This document shows positions 17,208 through 26,798 of a DNA stretch of 64,000 nt, piece by piece (the first letter of the stretch is position 1; each line of letters begins with the position of its first letter). The notes under the pieces are model-generated. The model saw only the letters and a program-made list of their open reading frames with translations. It did not search any database and was not told the DNA's origin. Both the position numbers and the translations under genes were made by a program. The stretch is from Butyrivibrio sp. (GTDB lineage Bacteria; Bacillota; Clostridia; Lachnospirales; Lachnospiraceae): the NCBI GenBank assembly GCA_015056565.1, contig SVGB01000006.1, positions 82,753-146,752 on the forward strand, in the 5' to 3' direction.

Positions 17208-17435
17208 ATGGAAGAGCTTTTGGATATCCTTTCAGAGATCAAGGATGACGTGGATTTTGAAACAGAGGACAAGCTTATTGATGATGGAATACTGGATTCT
17301 TTTGATATCCTTCAGATCATAAGCGCATTAAATGATGAGTACGACATTTCAATCCCTGCATCTGAGATCATCCCGGAGAACTTTAACAGTGCAGAATCAC
17401 TGTGGGAGATGGTACAGAGACTTCAGGAGGACTGA
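17208..17435 (+). CDS. Acyl carrier protein (DltC-like)
   Basis: A 75-residue acidic four-helix carrier protein. ATG 17208 follows AAGGAGATTTTTTG; the in-frame TTG at 17205 is not used. The phosphopantetheine site is Ser31 in DDGILDSFDILQII, the DSL-type motif with Phe in the third place. It should carry the aminoacyl thioester between the ligase (14395), the decarboxylase (15930) and the MBOAT protein (11775). Last gene of the operon, followed directly by a strong terminator. Confidence 0.92.
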   Translation: MEELLDILSEIKDDVDFETEDKLIDDGILDSFDILQIISALNDEYDISIPASEIIPENFNSAESLWEMVQRLQED

Positions 17436-17457
17436 TATTCAGTCCTCTTTTTTTATT
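17427..17457 (+). terminator. Terminator of the Dlt-like operon
   Basis: GAGGACTGA (17427-17435) / TCAGTCCTC (17439-17447) with a 3-nt loop and a run of seven T. The hairpin begins inside the last codons of the ACP gene. Confidence 0.92.
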
Positions 17458-18508
17458 TATTTCTGTTGGAAGCAGATTGCTTGCGGTAAGCAGAAGGGGT
17501 CATACCGGTATGTTTTTTGAACTGTCTGATGTAGTGTTCTGTAGTATCATATCCAACAGCTTCTGCAATAGTCTGCACTGTCATGGTGGAATTTGCCAGA
17601 AGATCCTGGGATCTTTCAATCCTGACGGTTCTTAGAATCTCAGTATAATTCATTCCCGTCAGTTCTTTTATCAGGCGGGAGGTGTATTCGGTGGAGTAAT
17701 GAAATTTACTGGAAAGATCCGAGAGAGTAACGTCTTTGTAATTCTCCTGAATATACTGGATCAATGCGTAGCGCTGTACATCCACCCGAGAGTCAAAGAG
17801 TGGCATCTGGACAGACTCAGAGTATCTTCTAATGATCAGGTAAAAATCTAATAAAAGGGTATTGGTGATAGCCTGATAGTGATACTCTTCCTTGTTGAGG
17901 CTCTCTGACAGCATCCATATAAAGGACGTGGCTATGGCTTCATCCTGTCCGGTTCTGAACATGATATAATCATTGGCTTTCTTCGCATAAATATTATTAA
18001 GAAAGAATGATGAGAGAATATTCTGTGTATTTAGAAAAGAATAAAACATGGTGTGAAGGGTATCGCGCCGTAACATGATATTGACCGCTATTGTGTCATC
18101 AAATACGGCAAAAGAGTGACTAATTCCAGGAGGGATCACACAAAAATCCCCTGTTCGCATTTCGATAGTTTTACCAGATATAGTCTGGGTGCATCTTCCG
18201 TCATATATATACGAAATTTCAAAAAAAGTATGACTGTGCTCTATGTCTGGACTGTAGCGCTCATGTTTTTGCACTACTATACTGTCATTATCGGTAAGAT
18301 CAAAAAAGAAATAATCCTCGTATACTTTGGGGATTGTTTCTTTTTTTTCTTTTATGAGGAGGTGTTTTTTTAGCACCATATCCATGTTCAGGTTTTTTAG
18401 AAAAATATTCAGCTTTTCGGGATCTTGCCCGGCTAAATAGTAGTCCCTGTAAAACTGTTCTACTTCGGTAACGTCATATATATGTTGCTTCAAAGCGTTG
18501 GCTTCCAT
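17453..18508 (-). CDS. AraC-family regulator with cupin domain
   Basis: A 351-residue protein. ATG 18508 has AGAGGA 8 bp upstream; the TTG at 18538 lacks one. The N-terminal half holds a cupin-like sensor (SPDIEHSHTFFEISYIYDG, EMRTGDFCVIPPGISHSF, about residues 100-160). The C-terminal ~100 residues carry two HTH motifs (VTLSDLSSKFHYSTEYTSRLIKE and TVQTIAEAVGYDTTEHYIRQFKKHTGMTPSAYRK, the second the AraC signature). It is divergent from the sugar ABC operon starting at 18739 and most likely activates it on sensing an imported sugar (inference). Confidence 0.92.
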   Translation of the reverse strand: MEANALKQHIYDVTEVEQFYRDYYLAGQDPEKLNIFLKNLNMDMVLKKHLLIKEKKETIPKVYEDYFFFDLTDNDSIVVQKHERYSPDIEHSHTFFEISYIYDGRCTQTISGKTIEMRTGDFCVIPPGISHSFAVFDDTIAVNIMLRRDTLHTMFYSFLNTQNILSSFFLNNIYAKKANDYIMFRTGQDEAIATSFIWMLSESLNKEEYHYQAITNTLLLDFYLIIRRYSESVQMPLFDSRVDVQRYALIQYIQENYKDVTLSDLSSKFHYSTEYTSRLIKELTGMNYTEILRTVRIERSQDLLANSTMTVQTIAEAVGYDTTEHYIRQFKKHTGMTPSAYRKQSASNRNK

Positions 18509-18738
18509 CTGTATTCCTCTAATCCGTATCTGGTCCAATTATCAGGAGAATCCTCTAATACAAATATAATATGCATCCAAAAGGAATATGTCAAAAAAGT
18601 ACAATTAAATACAAAAAAAATTACTTTTAGATCAAAATACATCAACAGAATTGAACAATATTGTGAATTATAATTATTCGCCATGGTACATATAATTACA
18701 TCATGAAGTGGAGCCTTGATAGAAAGGAATAGGCAGTT

Positions 18739-20241
18739 ATGAATAAACCAATTCTTGAGATGAAAAATATCAGCAAAAGGTTCGGCAGTGTTGTGGCACT
18801 TAATAAAGTGGACCTGACGGTTTATCCCGGAGAGATAAGAGGATTGATCGGTGAGAATGGATCCGGTAAGTCCACAATATCCTCAATTGCAGCAGGAATG
18901 CAGAAGGCAAATGAGGGACAAATGCTTTTTAAAGGAATTAAATGGGAGCCAGCAAGTATGATAGATGCTCTAAATGGCGGCATAGGAATGGTCGTCCAGG
19001 AGAGTGGAACAATTGCAGGTATATCCGTTGCTGAGAATATGTTTCTTGCAGAGCTGGGAAACTTCAAAAACGGTTTTGGCCTGGTGGACAGGAAAAAACT
19101 TGAAAGTAAAGCAGACGAAGCTCTTGCAAACATCGGAATTGACAGTATAAGCGGAAAGGACATGATGGGAAGCCTGGACTTTCAGGATAGAAAGCTGGTG
19201 GAAATCGCTAAGGTGATCATGAAAAACCCTGAAGTTCTGGTAATTGATGAAACCTCCACAGCTCTTTCTCATGATGGAAGACAGATCATGTACGACCTGA
19301 TCAAACGAATGAGGGATAATGGGAAATCTGTGCTGTTTATATCCCACGATCTTGATGAGATCATGGAAACCTGTGACTCGCTGACAGTACTTCGAGACGG
19401 AAACATAATAAGAACTTTCAATAAGGACGAGTTTGATGCAGACGCTATCAGAAGCAGCATGATCGGAAGAGAGCTTAAGGGCGATTACTACAGAGCAGAT
19501 GCAGAATGTACCGCACTTCCTGAGGTGGCACTTAGTGCAGAGCACCTTTGGTATAAGGACATGTTAAAAGATATATCTCTTGAACTTCACAGAGGCGAGA
19601 TAGTTGGAGTAGGAGGCCTTGCCAGCAGCGGGATGCATGCGCTGGGTGAAGCACTATTTGGGGCGATAACCCTTGATTCTGGTCGAGTGGTATGTAGCAG
19701 TGGAAAGGTGATTCAGAATCCGCACAACGCCATGGGACAGAAAATTGGATATGTTTCAAAGGACAGAGACCAGAAATCCCTGTGCCTGGACGCCAGCATA
19801 AGAGATAACATAGCTATCGCCGGGATGAACATCTTTAAGAATAATTTGAATCTTCTTACTACTTTCAATGAAAAGAAATATGTAAAGAAGCAGGTAGATG
19901 ACCTGAACATTAAGTGTTCCGACATGGATCAGACAGTAAGTCAGCTGTCAGGTGGAAATAAGCAAAAGGTTGTTTTTGGAAAGTGGATAGGTTGTGGCAG
20001 TGAAATCCTTATTCTCGATTGTCCGACGCGAGGCGTGGACATTGGTGTTAAGCAGGCTATGTATCAGCTTATGGTAAAGCTGAAAAATGAGGGAAAAGCC
20101 ATTCTCATGATAAGCGAGGAGATGCCAGAGCTTATAGGAATGAGCGATAGAGTACTCATTATGAAGGATGGGATCATCACGAAACAATTCAAAAGAAGCG
20201 GCTCTCTTAGTGAAGCTGACATCATCAGCTACATGATCTGA
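18739..20241 (+). CDS. Sugar ABC importer ATPase, two tandem domains (RbsA/MglA type)
   Basis: A 500-residue protein with two nucleotide-binding domains. Domain 1 has Walker A GENGSGKST and Walker B VLVIDETSTAL. Domain 2 has an imperfect Walker A-like region (GGLASSGMHAL), as usual in RbsA/MglA proteins, and a good signature VSQLSGGNKQKV with LILDCPTRGVD. Such proteins power monosaccharide or nucleoside uptake in the CUT2 class. In domain 1 the signature is degenerate (GSLDFQDRKLVEIAK). First gene of the operon; 16 bp before the permease. Confidence 0.93.
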   Translation: MNKPILEMKNISKRFGSVVALNKVDLTVYPGEIRGLIGENGSGKSTISSIAAGMQKANEGQMLFKGIKWEPASMIDALNGGIGMVVQESGTIAGISVAENMFLAELGNFKNGFGLVDRKKLESKADEALANIGIDSISGKDMMGSLDFQDRKLVEIAKVIMKNPEVLVIDETSTALSHDGRQIMYDLIKRMRDNGKSVLFISHDLDEIMETCDSLTVLRDGNIIRTFNKDEFDADAIRSSMIGRELKGDYYRADAECTALPEVALSAEHLWYKDMLKDISLELHRGEIVGVGGLASSGMHALGEALFGAITLDSGRVVCSSGKVIQNPHNAMGQKIGYVSKDRDQKSLCLDASIRDNIAIAGMNIFKNNLNLLTTFNEKKYVKKQVDDLNIKCSDMDQTVSQLSGGNKQKVVFGKWIGCGSEILILDCPTRGVDIGVKQAMYQLMVKLKNEGKAILMISEEMPELIGMSDRVLIMKDGIITKQFKRSGSLSEADIISYMI

Positions 20242-20256
20242 GAAAGGTGAAGTGAA

Positions 20257-21237
20257 ATGACAAATAAAAAGAGAATTAATAATAAGCAAAAGTTGATAGC
20301 AGCGCTTCCAATAGCAGCTTTATTGATACTATTTGCGGTATTTCTGGCAGTTGTAAACATGAATGACTACAGGCTTGATATGTATCTAAAAATAGTCTTT
20401 AACGAAGCACTTGTACTAGCAGTAGTGGCAACCGGAGCAATTTTTATTTACACCCTGGGGACCTTTGACATAAGCCTTGGAGCTTCAACGCTATTTGCAG
20501 CCACCATGGGAGTTATGACATATAACTACACTCAGAGCCTTGCTCTTATGATACTTGTGATCTTTGCGGTAGGCATTACAGCGTCGCTTTTAAATTCGGT
20601 TCTGGCCTCAGTTTTTCATATCCCTGCCTTTGTCACCACAGTAGCCATGATGTCAGTTCTATCAGCACTTTCAGCTCAGATAATTACTAGCTTTGGTGGG
20701 GCACTGGGAGGAATCAGTATTCCTAGTGAAGTGATAAAGCCTTTTGACAATGTCGGGTTTAAGGCAGCACTTCTCATTATATTTTTTGTAGTCTGCTTTT
20801 TCGTATTCCAGTTTACAAAGGCTGGAAGGCGAATGAAGTTCGTGGGAGGTAATCCTCTTTGTGCCGAACTTACAGGAATAAAACAGAGTAAGTACACAAT
20901 AATAGCTTTTGTGATGGCGGGAATTGGGATAGGACTTGGAGCTTTTTTGACTCTTTGTTATACACCTTCAGTTACCACTACAACAGCTTCAAGTATTGGA
21001 ATGAACATCTTTATCGCCATTGTATTTGGAGGAATGCCTATCTCAGGAGGCGCAAGAAGTAAGATCTACGCTGCGCTGATTGGAGGCTTCTCATATATTC
21101 TGCTCAATGACATTCTGGAAATTGTCATAGACAGTAGCGCAGCTTACGGCATTACACAGGTAATAAGTGCAGTATTTTTCCTGGCGGTCGTTTATGTCAC
21201 CAGCATGAATTATAGAACAGCGCTGTTGCCCAGATAA
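20257..21237 (+). CDS. Sugar ABC importer permease 1 (RbsC-like)
   Basis: A 326-residue polytopic protein of the CUT2 permease family, with about nine or ten helices. The family features seen are TLGTFDISLGAS near the start, FVGGNPLCAELTGI in the cytoplasmic loop and FGGMPISGGARS near the end. Ribosome binding site GAAAGGTGAAG. It would pair with the permease at 22507 and the ATPase at 18739. Confidence 0.9.
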   Translation: MTNKKRINNKQKLIAALPIAALLILFAVFLAVVNMNDYRLDMYLKIVFNEALVLAVVATGAIFIYTLGTFDISLGASTLFAATMGVMTYNYTQSLALMILVIFAVGITASLLNSVLASVFHIPAFVTTVAMMSVLSALSAQIITSFGGALGGISIPSEVIKPFDNVGFKAALLIIFFVVCFFVFQFTKAGRRMKFVGGNPLCAELTGIKQSKYTIIAFVMAGIGIGLGAFLTLCYTPSVTTTTASSIGMNIFIAIVFGGMPISGGARSKIYAALIGGFSYILLNDILEIVIDSSAAYGITQVISAVFFLAVVYVTSMNYRTALLPR

Positions 21238-21292
21238 TGTAGCTAAGAGCAAAGAATAAAAACCGTAAACCGAAAGAGGAGGAAAAATCATT

Positions 21293-22492
21293 ATGAACAA
21301 AAAACTTACCAGAGCAGTAGGACTTGTTATGGCAGGGGCCATGACACTAATGGCAGGATGTGGAAATGCAGCACCTGCTGCATCGGGAGATGCGCAGACA
21401 ACAGCCGCCACTGAGGAGACAAAAGAAACTGCTGCACCTTCAGGAGACGCAAAGAAGATCGGTGTACTAGTTGCTGATGTCAGCGGTGAAGAAGCTCTCG
21501 GATTTAGGAACTACTATGAGAAATATATTCAGGGAAATTACGATGTGACCTTTGATTATACTGATGCATTGGCAAGTGCAGAGGATGAGAAGGCTGCCAT
21601 TGAGAAGTTTGCATCTAAGGGTTATGATGCGATCATTTCTTTATCAAGCAGTGACAGAGCACAGCAGATCGAGACCTGCGAGGAATATGGCCTGTACTAT
21701 GCCATCGCATCAGGCGTTCTTGATGATGAGCAGTATGAGAAATATAAGGGTTATGAGCACTTTGTATGTCAGATCGGACCTTCAAACGCAACAGAGTTTG
21801 AGGCTGGAAAAGCAATGGGAGAGTATTTCAAGAATCAGGGAGTAAAGAAGGTGGCTCTTTATGGCGCATTTATTCCTAACCCAATGCATGTATTCAGGGC
21901 TGCAGGTGTTCTTGTCGGACTTGGCTGTACATATGGAGACGCAAATGATATGGGAGCCGTAGTTGGTCAGATATTCCAGGATCAGGGTATCGATCCAACC
22001 AAGGTATCAGGTGATGTAGAACTTGTGGCATATCTTCAGGGATATGGAGACACAACTACAGATGAGCTCAATGCAGCAATCCAGAAGGCACCTGAGGCGT
22101 TCCTCTCAGTTGGAATGGCAACAACATTCTTTGCACAGACACTTTCTCAGGAGAACATACCTTTCGCTGATATTGATTCCTTCACAGCTATGAACAGTCA
22201 GTCAATGGAAAGCGGAAGCCTTAAGTATCTTGCTGGCAAGTATTCATCATCAATTGGACCTGTTTTTGCACTGGTTGTAGACGCTGTTGATGGAAATGTG
22301 ATCAGAGATGATGAAGGAAATGCAGTATCACTTAACCAGGGCTATCTGGTAGCAACAGATAAAGCCAGCTTTGATGAATATTTTGTTAATGACAATGGTG
22401 ATACACCCATCTACGACAAAGAAACACTTGACGGAATTATAGGAAGTCAGGTTACTTATCAGGATGTTAAGAGCCTTGTAGAGAGTAAGTAA
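21293..22492 (+). CDS. Sugar-binding lipoprotein of the ABC importer
   Basis: A 399-residue lipoprotein: signal peptide with lipobox LMAGC (Cys about residue 23), a Thr/Ala/Glu linker (residues 25-50) that tethers it to the membrane, then a periplasmic-binding-type fold (KKIGVLVADVSGEEALGFRNYY). It is longer and less typical than ribose-type binding proteins, so the ligand is not obvious. It sits between the two permease genes, not first in the operon as is common. Confidence 0.88.
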   Translation: MNKKLTRAVGLVMAGAMTLMAGCGNAAPAASGDAQTTAATEETKETAAPSGDAKKIGVLVADVSGEEALGFRNYYEKYIQGNYDVTFDYTDALASAEDEKAAIEKFASKGYDAIISLSSSDRAQQIETCEEYGLYYAIASGVLDDEQYEKYKGYEHFVCQIGPSNATEFEAGKAMGEYFKNQGVKKVALYGAFIPNPMHVFRAAGVLVGLGCTYGDANDMGAVVGQIFQDQGIDPTKVSGDVELVAYLQGYGDTTTDELNAAIQKAPEAFLSVGMATTFFAQTLSQENIPFADIDSFTAMNSQSMESGSLKYLAGKYSSSIGPVFALVVDAVDGNVIRDDEGNAVSLNQGYLVATDKASFDEYFVNDNGDTPIYDKETLDGIIGSQVTYQDVKSLVESK

Positions 22493-22506
22493 TAAGGAGA
22501 ACAACA

Positions 22507-23487
22507 ATGAGTACCCCAAAGAGAATCTTAAATGCACTGGCAATACCTGTGGCAACGCTGGTAATATTACAGGCTCTTTGCCTTTTTAATGGACAGAGTG
22601 TGATATCGAATATGAAGAGCTTTGACAATTTCATAGTTTATACGGCTATTGTGATGATCACAACCATGGCTCTCTCCATCAATCTAAACAGCGGAAGATT
22701 TGATTTTTCCCTTGGATCTATGGCTTCGTTGTCAGCTGTCATAGGAGCAAAAGTTACATACATGATTCTCTCTGGGGGTAGCGGCTCAGCGGCGCTTATG
22801 TTGATGATCGCGCTGTTGTCAGGAGTGATCCTGGGATTAATCTCAGGGCTTACCTACTGTATTTTGAGGCTCCCTCCAATAATAGTTTCATTGGGAGTGA
22901 CTCTGGTATATGAAGGGATCATGTACACCATTACAGGCGGTAAGTATGTCATGACCGAAGTACAGAATCAGTCTATGTCAGGCCTTACAGGGACCTGGAT
23001 CTATGCGGCTTTTATAATACTGGTAGTTCTTGTATTTATGATATTTGTCTTTGACAAATCGGCCTTTGGATATGACTACAATGCCCTTAAATCCGGTCAG
23101 AAAGTGGCAGTTGCAACGGGAATCAATGAAGTGAAAAATGCCCTTGTTTGTTACGGGATCTGTGGCGGGCTGATGGGAATTGTCGGAACACTTAATGCGG
23201 CGAGGAATACCACTATTAACGGAGGACAGTTGAATTTTGGAAGTATTGCGATCATGTTTACTGCATTCCTTCCCATGTTTATATCTGGCTACATCGGAAG
23301 ATTTACCAACGAAAAGATAGGATTTCTTCTTGCAGCCATCTGTATGTCGCTTTTAAATTCAACCTTCGCAGTATTCTCCAATACTGTTAATGCAACTATG
23401 CAGTCAATTATAAATGCAGTGTTGTTGGTTGTATTCCTGATCTATTTGAACAATAAAGATATGATAAAGAGATTAATTAAAGCATGA
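22507..23487 (+). CDS. Sugar ABC importer permease 2
   Basis: A 326-residue CUT2-type permease with motifs NSGRFDFSLGSM, GYDYNALKSGQKVAVATGINEVK and a run of hydrophobic helices. It differs clearly from permease 1, so the membrane channel is probably a heterodimer, where RbsC is a homodimer. Its stop overlaps the next gene by 4 bp (ATGA). Confidence 0.88.
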   Translation: MSTPKRILNALAIPVATLVILQALCLFNGQSVISNMKSFDNFIVYTAIVMITTMALSINLNSGRFDFSLGSMASLSAVIGAKVTYMILSGGSGSAALMLMIALLSGVILGLISGLTYCILRLPPIIVSLGVTLVYEGIMYTITGGKYVMTEVQNQSMSGLTGTWIYAAFIILVVLVFMIFVFDKSAFGYDYNALKSGQKVAVATGINEVKNALVCYGICGGLMGIVGTLNAARNTTINGGQLNFGSIAIMFTAFLPMFISGYIGRFTNEKIGFLLAAICMSLLNSTFAVFSNTVNATMQSIINAVLLVVFLIYLNNKDMIKRLIKA

Positions 23488-25007
23488 GAGACTTAACACT
23501 ATTAGAAAAGGCGGTAGCTCTTTTCCCAAAGATAAATGAAAAAGAGGTTTCTGTATCAGAAACGGTAAGTATTACAAGAGACGACAGCGGAATAAATAAA
23601 GCTGTTCAGCCAGACTTTAGGACCAGGGTCTTAAAGAAGAAGGATGAGGTGATACTGGATTTCGGAGAGCATCTGGTTGGTTATCTGACTCTTGAGTTAA
23701 AGAACATAGGTGCCCATGCTGACGCTCCCGTTTTGCTTCAGATACAGTTTGCAGAGCGAGAAATAGAGCTATTCGAGGATGCGTCAACATACAATGGATG
23801 GGTCAGTGCTTCATGGATACAGGAAGAACTGGTGAAGGTTGATGTGGTTCCTTCAAAGCTTGATCTAGCGAGAAGGTACGCCTTCAGATACGTCAGGATC
23901 AAAGTTTCGGATATCAGTTCAAAGTTTGATCTGCAGATCATAGATGCAAAAGTAAGGGCAGTTACGTCAGCCAGAGACGAAGATCTTCTGTCATGTGAAA
24001 TAGAAGATTCCCTTGACAATAGGATAGATACGATAGCAGTCAATACCCTGAAAGACTGCATGCAGACTATCTTTGAGGACGGACCTAAGAGAGACAGGAG
24101 ACTGTGGATTGGAGATCTCAGGATACAGGCTCTTGCTAATTATGTGACTTATAGGATGAATGACATGGTAAAAGCCTGTCTGTACCTGTTTGGTGCACTT
24201 ACTCAGGAAGATGGAAGGGTTGGAGCCTGCATCTTTTTAGAGCCTGAGCCGGAAGTGGATGACACCTTTATGTACGACTACTCTCTGTTTTTTGTGTCAA
24301 TCCTTCGTGATTATTACAAAGAAACAGGGGACATGGAAGCAGTAAAAGATCTATGGAATGTATGTAAAAGACAGATTGAATTGGCAAAAGAAGGCTTGGA
24401 TGAGCACTGTGTTGTAAAGGATCTGGATGTTCTTGGATGGTGTTTTGTAGACTGGAATCTTGAACTTAATAAACAGGCCGCAGCTCAGGGAATCCTGCTT
24501 TATGCTCTTGAAGCAGCAATAGAACTTGCCGAATGTGCAGGGGATGTTCTTGCTGAAGAAGAGTATGCAGCCCTTTATATCAAGGTCAGAGACGGAGCCA
24601 ACAGGTTTTTATATGACGATAAGCTTGGATTATATGTCAGCGGCAGTGACAGACAGATATCCTATGCGTCGCAGGTGTGGATGGTACTTGGTGGTGCTGT
24701 AGATGGAAAGGCTGCTGAAAGACTGCTTGGAAAGCTTGAGGCCTATGATGCTGCTGTTAAGATGGTTACACCATACATGTATCATAACTATATTGATGCG
24801 CTGTTAAAACTTGGAAAAAAGGATGAGGCACATAGTCTTATGAGGCAGTATTGGGGCGGAATGGTAGAAAATGGTGCAGATACCTTCTGGGAACTTTACA
24901 ACCCGGAAAATACTGATGAATCTCCATATGGTGGAACTATAGTTAACAGTTACTGTCATGCCTGGAGCTGTGGCCCTGCATATTTCCTTAGAAAGTTCTT
25001 TAAATGA
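23484..25007 (+). CDS. GH78-like alpha-L-rhamnosidase-family protein (intracellular)
   Basis: A 507-residue protein without signal peptide. The N-terminal ~170 residues form a beta domain (VILDFGEHLVGYLTLEL), followed by an (alpha/alpha)6 barrel. The GH78 active-site segment reads DGPKRDRRLWIGD, where family members have D-x-P-x-R-(D)E-R-x-x-W-x-GD: the usual Glu is Asp here. The late general-base region GADTFWELYNP keeps its Glu. It lacks the extra carbohydrate-binding domains of longer GH78 enzymes. It probably trims an imported oligosaccharide, with rhamnose the family default. Translationally coupled to permease 2. Confidence 0.8.
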   Translation: MRDLTLLEKAVALFPKINEKEVSVSETVSITRDDSGINKAVQPDFRTRVLKKKDEVILDFGEHLVGYLTLELKNIGAHADAPVLLQIQFAEREIELFEDASTYNGWVSASWIQEELVKVDVVPSKLDLARRYAFRYVRIKVSDISSKFDLQIIDAKVRAVTSARDEDLLSCEIEDSLDNRIDTIAVNTLKDCMQTIFEDGPKRDRRLWIGDLRIQALANYVTYRMNDMVKACLYLFGALTQEDGRVGACIFLEPEPEVDDTFMYDYSLFFVSILRDYYKETGDMEAVKDLWNVCKRQIELAKEGLDEHCVVKDLDVLGWCFVDWNLELNKQAAAQGILLYALEAAIELAECAGDVLAEEEYAALYIKVRDGANRFLYDDKLGLYVSGSDRQISYASQVWMVLGGAVDGKAAERLLGKLEAYDAAVKMVTPYMYHNYIDALLKLGKKDEAHSLMRQYWGGMVENGADTFWELYNPENTDESPYGGTIVNSYCHAWSCGPAYFLRKFFK

Positions 25008-25027
25008 TTTGAGAAGAGAGAGCACTG

Positions 25028-26797
25028 ATGAGATTTGATAGAAAAGAAATTGATTATAAAGGAAATCCTTTTTTCCTTGATGATACAGATATCCAATGGG
25101 TAAAAGAAACCTTTGATGGAATGAACCTTGAGGAGAAATGCGGACAGGTCTTTTGTCCCATGGGATTTAGTAGCGATGAAGATGTCCTTAAAGGCATTGT
25201 AAGCGGCATTGGTGTTGGAGGTATGATGTACAGGAGTGGCAGCGCAAAAGAGATACAGGAAACCCATAGGAAAATCCAGTCTCTTGCAAAAATTCCTCTT
25301 CTTATCGCTGCTAATACCGAGAGCGGTGGTGATGGCCTTGCTATAGAGGGAACTTCTTTTGGAAAACCTATGGCAGTCGCTGCAACAAATGACCCTGAGA
25401 ATGGATACAGAATGGGGTATGTGGCATGTAAAGAAGGGGCTGCGCTGGGGTTAAACTGGTCTTTTGCGCCAATTGTTGATATTAACAGGGATTTCCATAA
25501 TCCGATAACAAACGTAAGAACCTTCGGTGATGACCCGGAGAAGATAGTTCAGTTTGCATCCCGTTATATGGATGGTGCCAACGAGAATGATGTGGCAGTT
25601 TCCATAAAGCATTTTCCTGGGGACGGGATTGACGAACGAGATCAGCATATTCTTACCAGTGTCAATACATTCTCGGTAAAAGAGTGGGATGACAGCTTTG
25701 GATATATCTATAAGAATCTTATAGAAAAAGGTGCCAAAACAGTGATGGTAGGACATATCGCTCAGCCTGCCTACGTAAAAGAAATCAATAAGGAGGCAGA
25801 CAGAAAGAGCATGCTAATGCCGGCGTCTCTTTCCAAAGAGCTTATAACAGGCCTTTTGCGCGGACGACTTGGATTCAATGGTCTTATTACTACAGATGCC
25901 ACACCAATGGTAGGATTTACCAGTGCTATGCCTCGGCATTTGGCAATTCCAACTGCCATTGAAAACGGATGTGACATGATACTTTTTAACAAGAGTCTAG
26001 ATGAAGATTATGAATTCATGTTAAAAGGGCTGGAGAAAGGTCTTTTGTCCAAAGACAGGCTCGATGAAGCGGTTCTGAGAATCCTTGCAACCAAAGCTTC
26101 TTTAGGGCTACACAGGAAGCAGAAAGAGGGCAGACTTGTTCCATGTGAAGATGCTCTTTCGGTAGTCGGTTGTACAGAGCACAGGAGCTGGGCTAAAGAG
26201 GTTGCGGATAAGTCAGTGACACTTGTACGTGATGAGAAAGCTCTTTTGCCACTAAGCCCTAAGAAGTACAAAAGAATCTACTTAAATGTTATAGATAAAG
26301 ATAAAAATCCTAATAGTCCATTTGTGCAGATGTGGAGGGATAAGCTAACTGCTGAAGGATTTGAAGTTACTGTAAGAGACAGGAGAGTTGGTATAGTACC
26401 TTCTGATTTTATGGATCCTTCGGCTCTTAGCAATGAGAAAAAGGCTCTTTTGCATGAAATGTACAGAAGTATTGCCGAGATGAAAGAGGCCTTTGATCTG
26501 TATCTATATGTATGCAATATGGAGAATGCTTCAAATAACACCACGCTGAGGCTGAACTGGAACGTGGTGTTTGGCCTTGGAGATGATGCACCATGGCATG
26601 CTGCTGAAATTCCGATGATGATGATTTCCACAGCATATCCCTACCATTTATTTGATGCCCCTATGATAGGTACTTACATCAATGCATACAGTGGAAACGA
26701 AGATTTTGTGAATGCGATTTTGGAAAAAATAATGGGAAGATCGGAGTTTTATGGAGTTAGTCCGATCGATCCGTTCTGCGGAAAGGACTATATCTGA
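25028..26797 (+). CDS. GH3 beta-glycosidase, NagZ-type N-terminal domain
   Basis: A 589-residue cytoplasmic GH3 enzyme. The TIM-barrel shows NTESGGDG, SIKHFPGDGIDERDQH (the loop His-Asp pair of NagZ-type GH3) and the nucleophile Asp in GFNGLITTDATPMVGF. A C-terminal alpha/beta domain follows (about 380-589). NagZ-like members remove beta-N-acetylglucosamine or act as phosphorylases, others cleave beta-glucosides. Given the beta-phosphoglucomutase downstream, a phosphorolytic release of a beta-sugar-1-phosphate is worth considering (inference). ATG preceded by GAGAAGAGAGAG. Confidence 0.86.
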   Translation: MRFDRKEIDYKGNPFFLDDTDIQWVKETFDGMNLEEKCGQVFCPMGFSSDEDVLKGIVSGIGVGGMMYRSGSAKEIQETHRKIQSLAKIPLLIAANTESGGDGLAIEGTSFGKPMAVAATNDPENGYRMGYVACKEGAALGLNWSFAPIVDINRDFHNPITNVRTFGDDPEKIVQFASRYMDGANENDVAVSIKHFPGDGIDERDQHILTSVNTFSVKEWDDSFGYIYKNLIEKGAKTVMVGHIAQPAYVKEINKEADRKSMLMPASLSKELITGLLRGRLGFNGLITTDATPMVGFTSAMPRHLAIPTAIENGCDMILFNKSLDEDYEFMLKGLEKGLLSKDRLDEAVLRILATKASLGLHRKQKEGRLVPCEDALSVVGCTEHRSWAKEVADKSVTLVRDEKALLPLSPKKYKRIYLNVIDKDKNPNSPFVQMWRDKLTAEGFEVTVRDRRVGIVPSDFMDPSALSNEKKALLHEMYRSIAEMKEAFDLYLYVCNMENASNNTTLRLNWNVVFGLGDDAPWHAAEIPMMMISTAYPYHLFDAPMIGTYINAYSGNEDFVNAILEKIMGRSEFYGVSPIDPFCGKDYI

Positions 26798-26798
26798 T

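Noticed and set aside
18970..19545. 191-codon minus-strand frame inside the sugar ABC ATPase
   Set aside because: Antisense to a gene with intact ATPase motifs; no ribosome binding site.
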